Positions 32,987 to 42,076 of a stretch of 45,362 bases of DNA are shown in pieces. Numbering within the stretch: the stretch's first letter is position 1; every line of letters starts with the position of its first letter. Under the pieces are notes generated by a model that worked only from the letters and a program-made list of their open reading frames with translations, was not told the origin of the DNA and ran no database searches. Both the position numbers and the translations under genes were made by a program. Origin of the DNA: an uncultured Oligoflexales bacterium. GTDB lineage: Bacteria; Bdellovibrionota_B; Oligoflexia; Oligoflexales; JAPPIL01. Location: positions 1 to 45,362 of the forward strand of contig OY282440.1 of NCBI GenBank assembly GCA_958296095.1. The letters are read 5' to 3'.

Positions 32987-34459
32987 ATGCCTGTTACAAA
33001 TGAGTGGAGACCTATACCCAACTCAACACAAGAACTTGCAATTGATACTCGCGTTGATCAAACTCTTTTTTGTGGCACTCGTGGGTGCGGTAAGACAGCC
33101 TCACAATTAGCGCTATTCCGCAGCATGGCTGCAAAGTCAGATGATAGATGTGTTGGTATGATTATCGATACCGACTACAAATCACTCGACAACTTAATAC
33201 AACACGCACATCGTATCTATCGTGGTGCAGGTAGATTCAAATCTTCTCGTGCTGATTATTATTGGTTGTTTCCTAACGGGCCGAGACTTTTGTTTCGTGC
33301 GATTCGTGGTGTCGATGGATGTAAGACATATCTTGGTGATGACATTGCATTCTTAGGCTTCAATGAGCTAACTAAGTATCCTAACTTAGATGTATACAAT
33401 ACGATGATGGCTTCTTTGCGTGTTAGTGCAGACGCGGGGATAAAGACAAAGGTCTTTAGCACAACAAATCCTTTTGGCATCGGTAAGCTCGCAGTCAAAC
33501 GTAAGTTTATTGATCCTGTACCGTATGGTGTGCCTTACATCGACAAGGTCGAGATACCTTGGTTAGACAACAAGGTGCACATAGAGCGTAAGTCTATAAT
33601 GTCATTGAGAGGTAATTATGCAGAGAATCCTTACTTTACCAAGGCTGATATTGCTAACCTTCTACAGGGTGTTGAGGATGACCCTGCTAAGTATGCTGCT
33701 TGGGTTTTGTGTGATTGGGATGCCGCTGGTGGTGACGGCTTGTTCTCCAATTTATGGCAGCGTGACGTACATGTTTTACCGGACTTTCCCATTCCACACG
33801 AGTGGTACATTGATCGTGCATTTGATTGGGGTAGTTCTACACCTTTCAGCATAGGTTGGTTTGCGCGATCAAATGGCGATGATGTGCATCATAACGGCGA
33901 GACTATATCATTGCCAAGGGGCAGTGTGGTGCAGTTTGCTGAGTGGTATGGATGTCCTAAAGATCGTAATGGTAAGCTTGCAATAGGCACTAACAAAGGA
34001 CTAGAGCTTACGCCAAGAGGGATTGCACACGGTATTAAGATACGTGAGGGTAAGTGGCTAGAGTCAGGTATGATACGTAAGAGACCGGCAGCAGGAGCAG
34101 CAGATACGCAAATAAATCATAAGGTTAGGGCTGATATTGCGACTATCGCTAAGACAATGGGGCAATATGGAGTGCATTGGTTGCCATGTTACAAAGCATC
34201 TGGTAGTGTCATACAGGGCATACAGGCGATACGTAATGGTCTTCAAAGTGCTCTTAAGCGGGACCATAATGGCTTCTATGTTCAGCGTAAATGTCAGGCG
34301 ACAATTGAGACGTTGCCCTTTCTTGAAAAGGAAGACGAAGACATAGCACCTGATCAAGAAGATCATGCGTTTGATATGATAAGATATAGGTTGTTGAAAC
34401 GTGGCGCTACAAAACCAGCGGACATATCCTTTCCACGGGCTGCTAAATTCGGATATTGA
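32987..34459 (+). CDS. terL: Large terminase subunit
   Basis: 490 residues. Walker A GTRGCGKT at 30-37, Walker B AFLGFNE at 121-127 with catalytic E127, coupling motif STTNPFG near 159, and the nuclease start DRAFDWGSS with D280. The length is normal. It powers headful DNA packaging and cuts concatemers. Since the genome reads as circularly permuted, headful cutting is likely. The gene starts 17 bases after the small subunit. Confidence 0.92.
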   Translation: MPVTNEWRPIPNSTQELAIDTRVDQTLFCGTRGCGKTASQLALFRSMAAKSDDRCVGMIIDTDYKSLDNLIQHAHRIYRGAGRFKSSRADYYWLFPNGPRLLFRAIRGVDGCKTYLGDDIAFLGFNELTKYPNLDVYNTMMASLRVSADAGIKTKVFSTTNPFGIGKLAVKRKFIDPVPYGVPYIDKVEIPWLDNKVHIERKSIMSLRGNYAENPYFTKADIANLLQGVEDDPAKYAAWVLCDWDAAGGDGLFSNLWQRDVHVLPDFPIPHEWYIDRAFDWGSSTPFSIGWFARSNGDDVHHNGETISLPRGSVVQFAEWYGCPKDRNGKLAIGTNKGLELTPRGIAHGIKIREGKWLESGMIRKRPAAGAADTQINHKVRADIATIAKTMGQYGVHWLPCYKASGSVIQGIQAIRNGLQSALKRDHNGFYVQRKCQATIETLPFLEKEDEDIAPDQEDHAFDMIRYRLLKRGATKPADISFPRAAKFGY

Positions 34460-34475
34460 GTCTTTAAGTAATCTT

Positions 34476-35987
34476 ATGGACTTGGATTTGTTGCGTGTCT
34501 TGCCTGAGTATAACGAGATACGTGATTGTCTTCTTGGCGAACATCAAGTCAAACGTTGCGGAACGTTGTATCTTCCGCCTCCAACAGACGACCCCGGACA
34601 GATAAGTCAGTCGTATACCTATGATCATCTTGCAACTAACATATCAGACTCGCTACCAAGAGGTTACAGCCAGAATGCTGAGGTAAATGCTGAGTATCAA
34701 GTATACAAGCAGCGTGCGGTGTTCTGGAACTTTACGCAGCGACACCACCAATCACTTGTTGGACAGATGTTTGTTAATGAACCTAAGATAGAGTTACCGC
34801 CTGAGTTAGAGCCACTCGTAGATGACTGTGATGGGGACGGCACGTCCATGGTGCAGTTTAGCAAGGCTGCCTTTGGTTTTCTTACTGCCTACTCTCGATG
34901 TGGTTTGTGGACAGATTTCCCTAAGACAACTAAGATAGCAACGTTAGCACAGCCTAAGTTACCTGTGTTAGGGTTATCGTCTCCCTTTAAGCTTCTCGCA
35001 TGGCAACGTAATGAACAAAACCAGTTGTCATCTATATTAGTCGAGGGGTCATATGATGTGCCTGGCTTATTTACGAGTGCTAAGTTCTTACAGTACAAAC
35101 ATCTTGCCCTCATCAATGGTCGTTATATGCAGGCTATCTATCGTCCTAAAGACCCTATACGTCTTGGGACGTTGCATGAATTGACTTGTATTACGCCTCA
35201 GCTTAATACGCTGCCTGAGTTAGAACGTTACCAAGAACCTATGCCTATCTTAGGTGCGAAAGGTCAACCGCTAGAGGAAATAACATTTGAATTCTGTGGC
35301 GCTGAAGACAATCGCGAACGTATTGATCCACCGTTATTAGGGCCGCTTGCAGGTGCTAATCTGTCTGATTACCGTACATCGGCAGATCTAGAACAGATGT
35401 TATTTCTTAGAGGGCAACCTACTGTATGGGTGTCTACAAACGATCCTACTCTCTTCGAACAGCAGTATCCTGATGGTGTGACACTAGGCAGCAAGACCAT
35501 CTTACAACTTGGCGAAGGTGGTAATGCAGGTGTTGTGCAGATAGGTGATAGTGATGCACTCACAAACAACATGGACAAGAAGCGTGAACGTATTGCCGAC
35601 TTAGGTGTGTTGATACACAGTGAAGGTAACAAACAGCAAACTGCAACTGAGATTACGACTAGGTCGTTACTTAATAATAGTGCAGTCGCTTCTGCCGCTA
35701 ACAATCTTTCCGCAGCAATGACTGCTGTTCTTAAGCATGCAGCTACTTTTATAGGTGCTAATCCTGATAACATAGAATTCCAGATCGATCTTACGAAGTC
35801 GGTGCGAGACATATCGATAGAAGAACGTCAACAAAACATGGCTGAGTACGCCGCAGGTATTCTGTCTCGTAGTGAGATACGTGCTCCGTTAGAACGTGCT
35901 GGTAAGACTATGTTGTCTGATGCAGCCGCTAAGGCTGAGATAGAGAATGAAGGGTTAGGAGATCTCCCTGTTGAGGAGGTAGCGTAA
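34476..35987 (+). CDS. Portal protein (DUF4055-like)
   Basis: Starts at ATG 34476 or GTG 34401; the latter would overlap the terminase by 59 bases, so I prefer the former, with low certainty. The N-terminus LPEYNEIRDCLLGEHQVK...YLPPP and the YKQRAVFWNFTQRHHQSLVGQMF stretch match the DUF4055 portal family. Later parts (ETTARSLLNNS-like, AEYAAGILSRSEIRAPLERAG) are usual portal C-terminal features. About 503 residues. It forms the ring through which DNA enters the head. Confidence 0.82.
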   Translation: MDLDLLRVLPEYNEIRDCLLGEHQVKRCGTLYLPPPTDDPGQISQSYTYDHLATNISDSLPRGYSQNAEVNAEYQVYKQRAVFWNFTQRHHQSLVGQMFVNEPKIELPPELEPLVDDCDGDGTSMVQFSKAAFGFLTAYSRCGLWTDFPKTTKIATLAQPKLPVLGLSSPFKLLAWQRNEQNQLSSILVEGSYDVPGLFTSAKFLQYKHLALINGRYMQAIYRPKDPIRLGTLHELTCITPQLNTLPELERYQEPMPILGAKGQPLEEITFEFCGAEDNRERIDPPLLGPLAGANLSDYRTSADLEQMLFLRGQPTVWVSTNDPTLFEQQYPDGVTLGSKTILQLGEGGNAGVVQIGDSDALTNNMDKKRERIADLGVLIHSEGNKQQTATEITTRSLLNNSAVASAANNLSAAMTAVLKHAATFIGANPDNIEFQIDLTKSVRDISIEERQQNMAEYAAGILSRSEIRAPLERAGKTMLSDAAAKAEIENEGLGDLPVEEVA

Positions 35988-36039
35988 GATTGCTAAGCGA
36001 AAGATCCCCCGTAAAATTCCCGTAGATAAATTTGTCGAC

Positions 36040-38748
36040 ATGAACTTCATTTCCCGTATTACGGAGAATGAAGTCATACTACAAGGCGCTCGTGATTGGG
36101 CGCATGAAATGTGGGCTGAGATAATCCATTATAGTTATGGTGATTTTATTGGCGCACATATCGCTAAGTCAAAAGAGAGTCGCGATCGCTTACGTGGTGT
36201 GGCTATAAAGAATCTCGACACACTCATAGATGTCGGCTTCAAATCATATGAAAAGAATGTCCTAGATCCTTTGGCAAGAGCAGCTGTTAAACAACAGCGA
36301 ATAAAGAATGGATACTTAGGTGCAGTCCGTCTTAGAGGTGAGAAAGACGAAGCAGAAATTAAGGGGGTAAAGCGCAGTCTTAGGACAGATGAGTTGCGTC
36401 GTAACTTTAAGTCTTATGCACGACGTGTCATGATGGATAACGCAAGAGAGACAGCCAAACTCTACGCTAAGATTGATCGGACTAACAACACACCGCGGGT
36501 GCGAATTGCTAAGAATGTTGCGTGGAATCTTGGTATTGAGTCACTTCGTATTCAGGTCTTTGGATTCAAGCGCCGTATATTTAACGATGACATAAAACTA
36601 GCAGCTGTAGGCTTAGGGTTGGATGACTTCTTACCTAACACTAAGGGTAAGGCTGCTAAGATTCCTATCTTCTCATCAAGTCCTGTGCCATTCATGAAAG
36701 TTGAGACACCAGGGTTAGGCACTAAAGTTCCGTTTAGTTCTGATACTACTGGCTATACATCTTACGTAGACGCGGGTTGGGCAGATGATCAAATACAAGC
36801 TGCGTCTGACTACACTGCTGCTTTTGTAAAAGATCTTGTCCAAGAGATTGGTGGGTTTACTGCTGATGAGATGGCTAATTTGCCGTTAGGATTGTTGGAA
36901 GGTGCAGTCAGACAAATCATTGGCCCAGCGGGGGGCAAGGGTGTTGTTGGTAGGGCATTTGCATATTGGAAGTTCAAGTTGATGTTGCGTGTAGGTATTA
37001 ACGTTGCATCAGAAACAACAGGAATAGACTTCCGTAAATTTCTCTATGAGACATTGCCTGAGTTCTTCAGGCTAGAGCGTAGTCCCGGGAGAGAATACTC
37101 AGGTGAGGAAAGAGCAGCCTTTCGTGAAGCTATTCAATCAATCTTTGCACATTTGCGTCCTTTAAAGGATGAACCGGACAGTGTTGCAGTGTCGCAAGTT
37201 CATGGGCTACATTTGGATTGGCTTATCTTTGGGACTTATCACGCTGCGGGAGACATAAAAGGTAAACTTAAGAGGTCTAGATTAGGTAAGTTGTATAGTA
37301 GAAGTAGATTGGGTCGTATTATTGGGGTTGCTGAGAGGTTGTGGGACAAGTTTGTAGGTGTTGAAAAGTTGCCTAATCGTCCAGGGCAACCTCTCCCCGG
37401 AATGACGTGGATTAAACCTCCACCACCTAAGCGATGGCAACAAGCGTTACGTGGTGCGGGGCCGATAATGGCAGTTTTACAGTTTGTCAAACCTGTTGGT
37501 TATATGATTGGGTATCATTCAACTTTAGGTGACGTACAGTCAGATGATTATCTTGTTAGGTTAGCGCGAATCTTAGGTAAGAAGGGGACTCTCGCTAGTC
37601 AAAAGTATTATAGGGCTGAGTTAGATGCGTTGATAAGGGAGAAGATAAAACCACAAGACCCAACTGAAGCACAAGCGCTGCAAATTGCTCAGGGTTTTCC
37701 TCTGACGAAAGAAGATGAAGAGCTGTTGTGGCTTAAAGCTAGGTATCCTCTGGATATAGAGGAGAGACGTGAAGTCGAAGAACTTGTAGAGAAAACTAGA
37801 CAAGAGCTGATTGAAAGATACGAAGAAAAAGTTAAGAAGTATTTAGAGAAAGAAAAAAAGGAAGCTTGGGAGAAGAGACGTGAAGAAAAGAAGAAACGTA
37901 AGATAGAAGCTCGCAAGAAAGCAATAGAAGATTTAATAGATCCTGCCATTTATTACGACTCTCAGAATTTGGCTGCTTTGATTCTTGGAGGTGAGACAGG
38001 AGAAATTGAAGCGGAAGAATTCCTCAAACAGTTTGAGCTTAATGGTGCTATGGTCAAAGACTTAATTGATAAGACAGTTACAGTTATGCGAACTAATGCG
38101 CAAGACGATCTTGTGCAAGCTGAGGCAGATGAGAATAGCAGATGGCGGAGTCTTGAACAGATAGAAGCTGGCAACAGATACATAGACATCCAGAGAAGAT
38201 TCGAAGACGACGAACGTGACGATAGTTGGTGGGATGAAAATGATGAGTTGTGGGATGGTAGTAGTGGCGGAGGTGGTGGTGATGACGATGATGATGAGTT
38301 GTTTGTAGGTCAGTACACATATATCGCGGTGATAGACGAGCGGACGACACAACGTTGTCGTAGTCTGCACCAGAAAACCTTTGTGTATGGTGGTGGGCCG
38401 TTACCGCCCCAGCATTACAATTGTAGGTCGGAGATTGTTCCGCTCTTGCAGACCGAGGAAGAGAATGCTGAAATGAAAGAGGGTCTGAACATAGGCTACA
38501 AGACGTGGCTTAAGAATTTACAGCATGATGTACGACGTGAAATACTAGGCAAAGAAGAAAACAAGCTCTTCGAAAAGGGAGAATACAATCCGCCTGCTGT
38601 CTGGAAGTCGAAACGTCGTTACTACACAGATCAAGGCACACTTGATGAGCGTAAGTACGCCGAGACTCTCAACAAGAGATTGCAAGACTTGATAGTTGAC
38701 TTTGACCCTGACTACCTGTCAAAATGGGGTAGATTGCCTATTGATTAA
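36040..38748 (+). CDS. Minor head/morphogenesis protein (Mu gpF-like C-terminus), unusually long
   Basis: 902 residues from ATG 36040. The C-terminal 45 residues before the tail have AVIDERTTQRCRSLHQKTF...PLPPQHYNCRSEIVPL, the Mu gpF/PF04233 signature. Most family members are 200-400 residues. Here a large N-terminal region, a Pro-rich linker (LPGMTWIKPPPPKRW), a charged coiled coil (KVKKYLEKEKKEAWEKRREE) and an acidic run (GGGGGDDDDDELF) come first. The frame is open upstream to 35983 and AGGAGGT precedes an ATT at 35989, so translation may begin there (MAKRKIPRK-like). The protein would act in head assembly with portal and scaffold. Confidence 0.75.
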   Translation: MNFISRITENEVILQGARDWAHEMWAEIIHYSYGDFIGAHIAKSKESRDRLRGVAIKNLDTLIDVGFKSYEKNVLDPLARAAVKQQRIKNGYLGAVRLRGEKDEAEIKGVKRSLRTDELRRNFKSYARRVMMDNARETAKLYAKIDRTNNTPRVRIAKNVAWNLGIESLRIQVFGFKRRIFNDDIKLAAVGLGLDDFLPNTKGKAAKIPIFSSSPVPFMKVETPGLGTKVPFSSDTTGYTSYVDAGWADDQIQAASDYTAAFVKDLVQEIGGFTADEMANLPLGLLEGAVRQIIGPAGGKGVVGRAFAYWKFKLMLRVGINVASETTGIDFRKFLYETLPEFFRLERSPGREYSGEERAAFREAIQSIFAHLRPLKDEPDSVAVSQVHGLHLDWLIFGTYHAAGDIKGKLKRSRLGKLYSRSRLGRIIGVAERLWDKFVGVEKLPNRPGQPLPGMTWIKPPPPKRWQQALRGAGPIMAVLQFVKPVGYMIGYHSTLGDVQSDDYLVRLARILGKKGTLASQKYYRAELDALIREKIKPQDPTEAQALQIAQGFPLTKEDEELLWLKARYPLDIEERREVEELVEKTRQELIERYEEKVKKYLEKEKKEAWEKRREEKKKRKIEARKKAIEDLIDPAIYYDSQNLAALILGGETGEIEAEEFLKQFELNGAMVKDLIDKTVTVMRTNAQDDLVQAEADENSRWRSLEQIEAGNRYIDIQRRFEDDERDDSWWDENDELWDGSSGGGGGDDDDDELFVGQYTYIAVIDERTTQRCRSLHQKTFVYGGGPLPPQHYNCRSEIVPLLQTEEENAEMKEGLNIGYKTWLKNLQHDVRREILGKEENKLFEKGEYNPPAVWKSKRRYYTDQGTLDERKYAETLNKRLQDLIVDFDPDYLSKWGRLPID

Positions 38749-38765
38749 CACATTAAGGAACACAG

Positions 38766-39509
38766 ATGCCAATCAAGAGAGAGTTAAGCTCAGAAGCTTT
38801 CGAACAACTTGAAGAGTCAGATAAGGAACTATACGAACAGGCAGGTGATGTCTACAAATTGATAACCGTTAACGTAGGAGCTTTAAAACGTGCCAAAGAT
38901 CACCAAGCAAATGAAAGGAAAAAAGCCCTCGCAGAACTCCATGAAGCGAGACAAAAACTTAAAGAACTCGAGTCCCAAGAGAGTGAGAGGCAGGAGAAAA
39001 AGTTGAAAGAATCAGGTGACTTTAAAGAGTATGAGGCTAAGCTTAAAGCTAAACATGCCAAGGAACTTGAGGCGAAAGAAGCCCTAATCAAAGAGCGTGA
39101 CCACAAAATACTTGGGAAACATGCGTATGATAAGGCGTATGGTATCGCAAAGGAGATTTCAACTGTCCCTGATTTACTGGCAGACAAGATAGCTATGAGT
39201 CTAGGCGCAGAGTATGATAGCGAGGGTGGAGTAGAGGTATACGTTAAGGATGCTCAGGGTAAGAAAAGTGTAGATGGTTACGATGTCTTGACAAAAAAGT
39301 TTAGGGAAGATACAAAATATAAAGACATTATCATTCAGACCAAGGCCACAGGCGGTGCCAGCCATGGACTGGGAAGTCAAAGTGATGGAAGTCGCGATGC
39401 GTTTCCGAAGTCGATTGCTGGGACGAGCACAGGTGGCAACTTAGATTACACCAAATGTTCCGACCAACAACTTGTTGCGGCAGTTGATGCCGCGTTTGGT
39501 AAGGATTAA
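38766..39509 (+). CDS. Capsid scaffolding protein
   Basis: 247 residues, AAGGA before the ATG. Long coiled coil at residues 50-120 (LHEARQKLKELESQESERQEKK), then a mixed domain and a Gly/Ser tail. Position just before the major capsid gene and this layout are typical for scaffolds. It would guide prohead assembly and be lost on maturation. Confidence 0.78.
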   Translation: MPIKRELSSEAFEQLEESDKELYEQAGDVYKLITVNVGALKRAKDHQANERKKALAELHEARQKLKELESQESERQEKKLKESGDFKEYEAKLKAKHAKELEAKEALIKERDHKILGKHAYDKAYGIAKEISTVPDLLADKIAMSLGAEYDSEGGVEVYVKDAQGKKSVDGYDVLTKKFREDTKYKDIIIQTKATGGASHGLGSQSDGSRDAFPKSIAGTSTGGNLDYTKCSDQQLVAAVDAAFGKD

Positions 39510-39524
39510 TTTTGGAGGTAAATT

Positions 39525-40517
39525 ATGGCTGGTCTACTCAATAGTGCCATCCAAGTCTTCGACCGCTACACATACAAAGGTCGAACCATAGTTGAGAATC
39601 AAGTTATAGATGACTACAACGCTAAGTCCAACGGCGCTATAGTCCTTGAACGAATGGCCCCAGAGGGTGAATTCGAACACATGGCAGGTTGGAACAAAGT
39701 TCCTGACCTAATGCGCAACATCGACATTCAGCCTGACATTGGTGATGAAACGCCTGTCAAGTTGACTGAATACGATGAAAAAGCAGTGCAGGTCGTGCAT
39801 TCTAGTAAGACCGTTTCCTTCGAGGAAATTCAGATTGAGGTTACAAACCGAGATCCTGCAACCGCTGGTTCTGCTTGGGGTAGACAAGTTGGTATTGCTG
39901 CCTTGCGTAATAAGTTTAACAACGCCGTTGCGGCTGCTGCTGGGTCTATCTTAAGTGCAGGTCTAACTGGTGGACTTACTCTTGATAAGTCAGGTACAAC
40001 TGCAAGTGCATCCAATCAAATCAATGCTGATATGCTTCTTGAATGTTCTGGAATCATGGGTGACCATTTCCAAGAGATTCGATCTTGGCTTATGCATAGT
40101 CAGGCATTCATTAGGTTTGCGCGTAATAACCTAAAAGATTACCAAAGGCTGTTCCAGTACAAAGGTGTGACTGTCATGGAGGATTTGTTTGGGAAACAAT
40201 TCTTCATTACAGACGATCCATCTTTGCAGTTCAGCCAGAACTCCCTAGTTAAGTACCGTACATTCGGTCTTCTTGAAGGTGCGATTAAGGTTTATGACCC
40301 TGGTTACATGCGTAACAACATTCAGGTTAATAACAAAACACGCATCGAGACAACCCTCAAGACAGAATCTAGGTTTGGTCTTAGGGTGAGAGGATTTGGT
40401 TGGAATACACAGAAGTATCCAACTATCTTGCAGGTTGCGACAACTGGTAACTGGACAAGAACAGCTAATACAGACAATGCTGATGGCCCTGGTGTCTGCC
40501 TTCTGCATCAAGTGTAA
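39525..40517 (+). CDS. Major capsid protein
   Basis: 330 residues, GGAGGT with 7-base spacing. Located after the scaffold, with an HK97-like fold expected. Features: N-terminal Tyr/Arg helix, a spine-like helix (AGSAWGRQVGIAALRNKF) and an Ala/Gly-rich patch (AVAAAAGSILSAGL). C-terminal beta strands follow. No protease-type prodomain is visible. One of the best-expressed genes by context. The assignment rests on position and length. Confidence 0.85.
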   Translation: MAGLLNSAIQVFDRYTYKGRTIVENQVIDDYNAKSNGAIVLERMAPEGEFEHMAGWNKVPDLMRNIDIQPDIGDETPVKLTEYDEKAVQVVHSSKTVSFEEIQIEVTNRDPATAGSAWGRQVGIAALRNKFNNAVAAAAGSILSAGLTGGLTLDKSGTTASASNQINADMLLECSGIMGDHFQEIRSWLMHSQAFIRFARNNLKDYQRLFQYKGVTVMEDLFGKQFFITDDPSLQFSQNSLVKYRTFGLLEGAIKVYDPGYMRNNIQVNNKTRIETTLKTESRFGLRVRGFGWNTQKYPTILQVATTGNWTRTANTDNADGPGVCLLHQV

Positions 40518-40519
40518 TC

Positions 40520-41248
40520 ATGGCTGTCTTCACGGCACCCGCTGTAGGTGCGCCGTGTCTTGATACAACCCTCGGTGGTGATGCTGCAAATTGCTACATT
40601 ACCGTCGAGGAGTTGACTAACTTCCTGCGTTGCAGGGTAAGTTCGTCTGGGGACACTACGTCTAGTGATAGTCTGCTTAAGCCTTTGTTTGATGCTATTT
40701 CAGACAACACAATGCTTGCAGAAGGTCTATTGCTGCGTTCTACTACTTACATAGACCAGCATGCTGATAGGTTTATCGGACGACGTTTAGACGATACACA
40801 AGCCCTTGAATGGCCTAGGATTTACGCATATCGCGTGTCTCCACGACGTGTGTATCCATCAACATCTATCCCAGATGACATTAAGGTAGCGCAAGTCTAC
40901 TTCTGTGCCTACTTACAAGCTAAGGCTGACCCGTTTTCTATCTTACCGTTAGGCATCAATGAGGATGTCACGGCTGAGCCGGGGAGTGTGACGCAGGGGG
41001 TTGTGACCCGTGAGGGCACACTTACTGAAGAGTCTTACCTACGTGGTTTATATACAGTTAGGTATTCGCCGCGTGAAGAAAGCTCGACTACGACAACACG
41101 AACAAATAAGATAGTGACAGAGACTAAGTCAAACAGTCGTGGTCTTGGCTACAACGATAGGTCGATAGAGCATTATATGTTAGGTGCAGTGGACATTATG
41201 CGACCTTTGTTTAGGTCTTTGTACCGCACTGGTAGGAGAATGGTATGA
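40520..41248 (+). CDS. Head-tail connector (gp6/DnaT-like fold)
   Basis: 242 residues, starting 2 bases after the capsid stop. The pattern CYITVEELTNFL... LLLRSTTYIDQHADRFIGRRLDDTQALEWPR matches the DnaT-like/gp6-type head-completion family (SYvtveeA...aLeWPR). The C-terminal third is polar and less conserved. It sits on the portal as the first connector ring. Confidence 0.75.
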   Translation: MAVFTAPAVGAPCLDTTLGGDAANCYITVEELTNFLRCRVSSSGDTTSSDSLLKPLFDAISDNTMLAEGLLLRSTTYIDQHADRFIGRRLDDTQALEWPRIYAYRVSPRRVYPSTSIPDDIKVAQVYFCAYLQAKADPFSILPLGINEDVTAEPGSVTQGVVTREGTLTEESYLRGLYTVRYSPREESSTTTTRTNKIVTETKSNSRGLGYNDRSIEHYMLGAVDIMRPLFRSLYRTGRRMV

Positions 41249-41640
41249 CAATGCATATCCCAACAGGTGCGGTTAACTGGCAGGAGATAGCCAATAACAT
41301 TGCGGTGGCGATAGCCACCGTAGGACATGGCATGGTGCTCTTGTCTTCCGCAAAGAAGGTAGGGCAAAGTGAGTATGTTGCTGTCAACGAAATGTCGCAA
41401 GACTTGCGAGATAAAATTCCGCCACTATCTGTTAGGGGTGTCATAGTGGACTACAAGGACTTGATAGAGGAAGATACTAACTTCTCTCGCATGTGCACTT
41501 GTTTTCTCCAACCACCTTCAAGTGGTGTGAACTTAGGCGACATCATACAAGACGGAGGACAAGAGTATGTTGTTTTCTGTGTTAAGAAACAAGAAGTAGG
41601 CGGTGTAACACTAGTATATGAATTGGAGTTGAAGCAATGA
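41245..41640 (+). CDS. Head closure/head-tail joining protein candidate
   Basis: 131 residues; ATGA overlap with the previous gene. Beta-rich (GVIVDYKDLIEEDTNF, GQEYVVFCVKKQEVGG), size and position of a second connector. No signature read directly. Confidence 0.65.
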   Translation: MTMHIPTGAVNWQEIANNIAVAIATVGHGMVLLSSAKKVGQSEYVAVNEMSQDLRDKIPPLSVRGVIVDYKDLIEEDTNFSRMCTCFLQPPSSGVNLGDIIQDGGQEYVVFCVKKQEVGGVTLVYELELKQ

Positions 41641-42059
41641 CTTCTCTTGAACCAACTTACGAAGCTATCTCAAAAGATCTTCTTGAAACATTGAAAGAGA
41701 TACTTGCAAGGATGACATCTATGCCAATCATATGGCCGGGACAATTGCCTGCAAGAAACTTTCCCGCGGCTAAGACGTATGGGATAGTCTCAACAACACT
41801 GACTAATGAACAAGCAATATCGTTAGGTTCTGAGCCTACATATCAAACTACCGCACAGGTTGTGTTGCGCTTTATGAGCGCATTACAGCCGCAAGAGATA
41901 CTTACTGTGCGGTCTTTGGCTTACAAAATAAAAGACGCATGGCGAGATGCAATACGCACTGGCGATGTAATTATAGATGGATTTTCGGTGTCGGATGCAC
42001 CACCTGAACAAGGGAGAATTCCCGTAGATGTGGCGCTAAACTATCGTTACTACACATAG
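41637..42059 (+). CDS. Tail terminator/tail completion protein
   Basis: 140 residues overlapping the previous gene by 4 bases. Alpha-beta layout: an N-terminal helix pair (EAISKDLLETLKEILARM), a WPGQLPARNFP loop, strands with GSEPTYQTTAQVVLRF and a C-terminal helix. This is the plan of lambda gpU-like tail completion proteins. It caps the tail tube before joining to heads. Confidence 0.7.
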   Translation: MTSLEPTYEAISKDLLETLKEILARMTSMPIIWPGQLPARNFPAAKTYGIVSTTLTNEQAISLGSEPTYQTTAQVVLRFMSALQPQEILTVRSLAYKIKDAWRDAIRTGDVIIDGFSVSDAPPEQGRIPVDVALNYRYYT

Positions 42060-42076
42060 ATTAAATGAGGTAAATC

